From: Marine Group II euryarchaeote MED-G33
Lineage (GTDB): Archaea > Thermoplasmatota > Poseidoniia > Poseidoniales > Thalassarchaeaceae
Reading direction: 5' to 3'
Assembly: GCA_949538655.1 (NCBI GenBank)
Contig: CATISE010000162.1
Span: forward strand, 1-11,463
DNA length: 11,463 nucleotides
Shown here: positions 11,328 through 11,463 of the stretch, one piece after another
Layout: each line of letters opens with the position of its first letter
Position numbering within the stretch: position 1 is the stretch's first letter
Translations under genes and position numbers: made by a program
Notes under the pieces: generated by a model
What the model was told of the DNA's origin: nothing
What the model saw: the letters and a program-made list of their open reading frames with translations, nothing else
Databases searched by the model: none

Positions 11328-11463
11328 TTGAATCTAGGAATTGGAGATCGAGTTGCTCGATTGGTAGGTGGACTTGGTTTTGTGGTATTCGACTATGTAT
11401 CGAGTGCGCAGTGGGAATTGATTTTCCTTATTGTAGGTCTCTGGAGTGTATCGACATCAGTAG
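11328..11463 (+). CDS. DUF2892 family small membrane protein, N-terminal part (3' end outside window)
   Basis: From TTG 11328 the frame stays open to the right edge, giving 45 residues. The opening NLGIGDRVARLVGGLGF matches the DUF2892 pattern (N-x-G-x-x-D-R-x-x-R-x-x-x-G), followed by a first hydrophobic helix and a second beginning at WELIFLIVGLWSV. DUF2892 proteins are about 60-70 residues with two membrane helices. They occur alone or fused to rhodanese domains, as in the membrane sulfurtransferase YgaP. The gene is only 9 nt behind DUF523-DUF1722 and shares its stop region with the ribosome site, so the two are likely one operon. The TTG start is inferred from the ribosome site and the family pattern, since no ATG lies near. 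Confidence 0.7.
   Translation, partial: MNLGIGDRVARLVGGLGFVVFDYVSSAQWELIFLIVGLWSVSTSV

Noticed and set aside
1..11463. CRISPR arrays, insertion sequences, phage or defence islands
   Set aside because: No regularly spaced direct repeats, transposase, integrase, terminal inverted repeats or recognised defence genes were seen on either strand; gene content and strand organisation look like stable chromosome.

Overview
The window looks like an ordinary chromosomal stretch from a euryarchaeon. The best inference is an uncultivated marine Thermoplasmatota lineage (Poseidoniales / Marine Group II-like). The support is an archaeal Cdc48/VCP-type double-AAA ATPase, a tiny PRC-barrel protein encoded right behind it, a DUF4350-DUF58 envelope gene set, very strong GGAGGTGA ribosome sites that often overlap the preceding stop codon, moderate GC and tightly packed genes. 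No rRNA, tRNA, CRISPR array, insertion sequence or phage gene is visible. No gene-free stretch exceeds 300 bases; the two largest gaps are about 108 nt (4775-4882) and 144 nt (7361-7504).

Layout. (1) Positions 1-580, plus strand: the 3' end of a gene whose product has a Pro/Ala/Ser-rich acidic tail, then a small two-helix membrane protein. (2) Positions 577-4774, minus strand: a compact three-gene operon in the order DUF4350 membrane-anchored protein, DUF58 protein, unrecognised 8-helix membrane protein. Its last stop codon overlaps the convergent small gene by 4 nt. (3) Positions 4883-7360, minus strand: Cdc48-type ATPase followed 9 nt later by a PRC-barrel protein. (4) Positions 7505-10319, plus strand, divergent from Cdc48: aldehyde dehydrogenase, 5-helix membrane protein, and AlkA-like HhH-GPD DNA glycosylase. 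(5) Positions 10368-11463, plus strand: DUF523-DUF1722 fusion protein (TudS-like desulfidase domain plus YbgA-like domain), then the start of a DUF2892 membrane protein running off the right edge.

How the parts may work together. The DUF4350/DUF58/8-TM set resembles the widespread MoxR-DUF58-DUF4350 envelope or chaperone loci, but no MoxR ATPase is present in it; the nearest AAA protein is Cdc48, just upstream on the same strand. The PRC-barrel protein is coupled to Cdc48 and belongs to a fold used by archaeal cell-division factors. The glycosylase and the DUF523-DUF1722 protein suggest handling of damaged or modified bases. DUF523 followed by DUF2892 hints at sulfur chemistry. All these links are inference from gene order.

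Most striking observation. The aldehyde dehydrogenase frame contains an in-frame TGA (8975-8977) where the near-invariant Gly of the C-terminal FGGxKxSG motif belongs. The reading frame continues for 51 more codons with family-like sequence and ends at a second TGA (9131-9133), 9 nt before the next gene. This is either a single-base nonsense change or sequencing error, or a real recoding/truncation event. No clearly new defence or mobile system was found.
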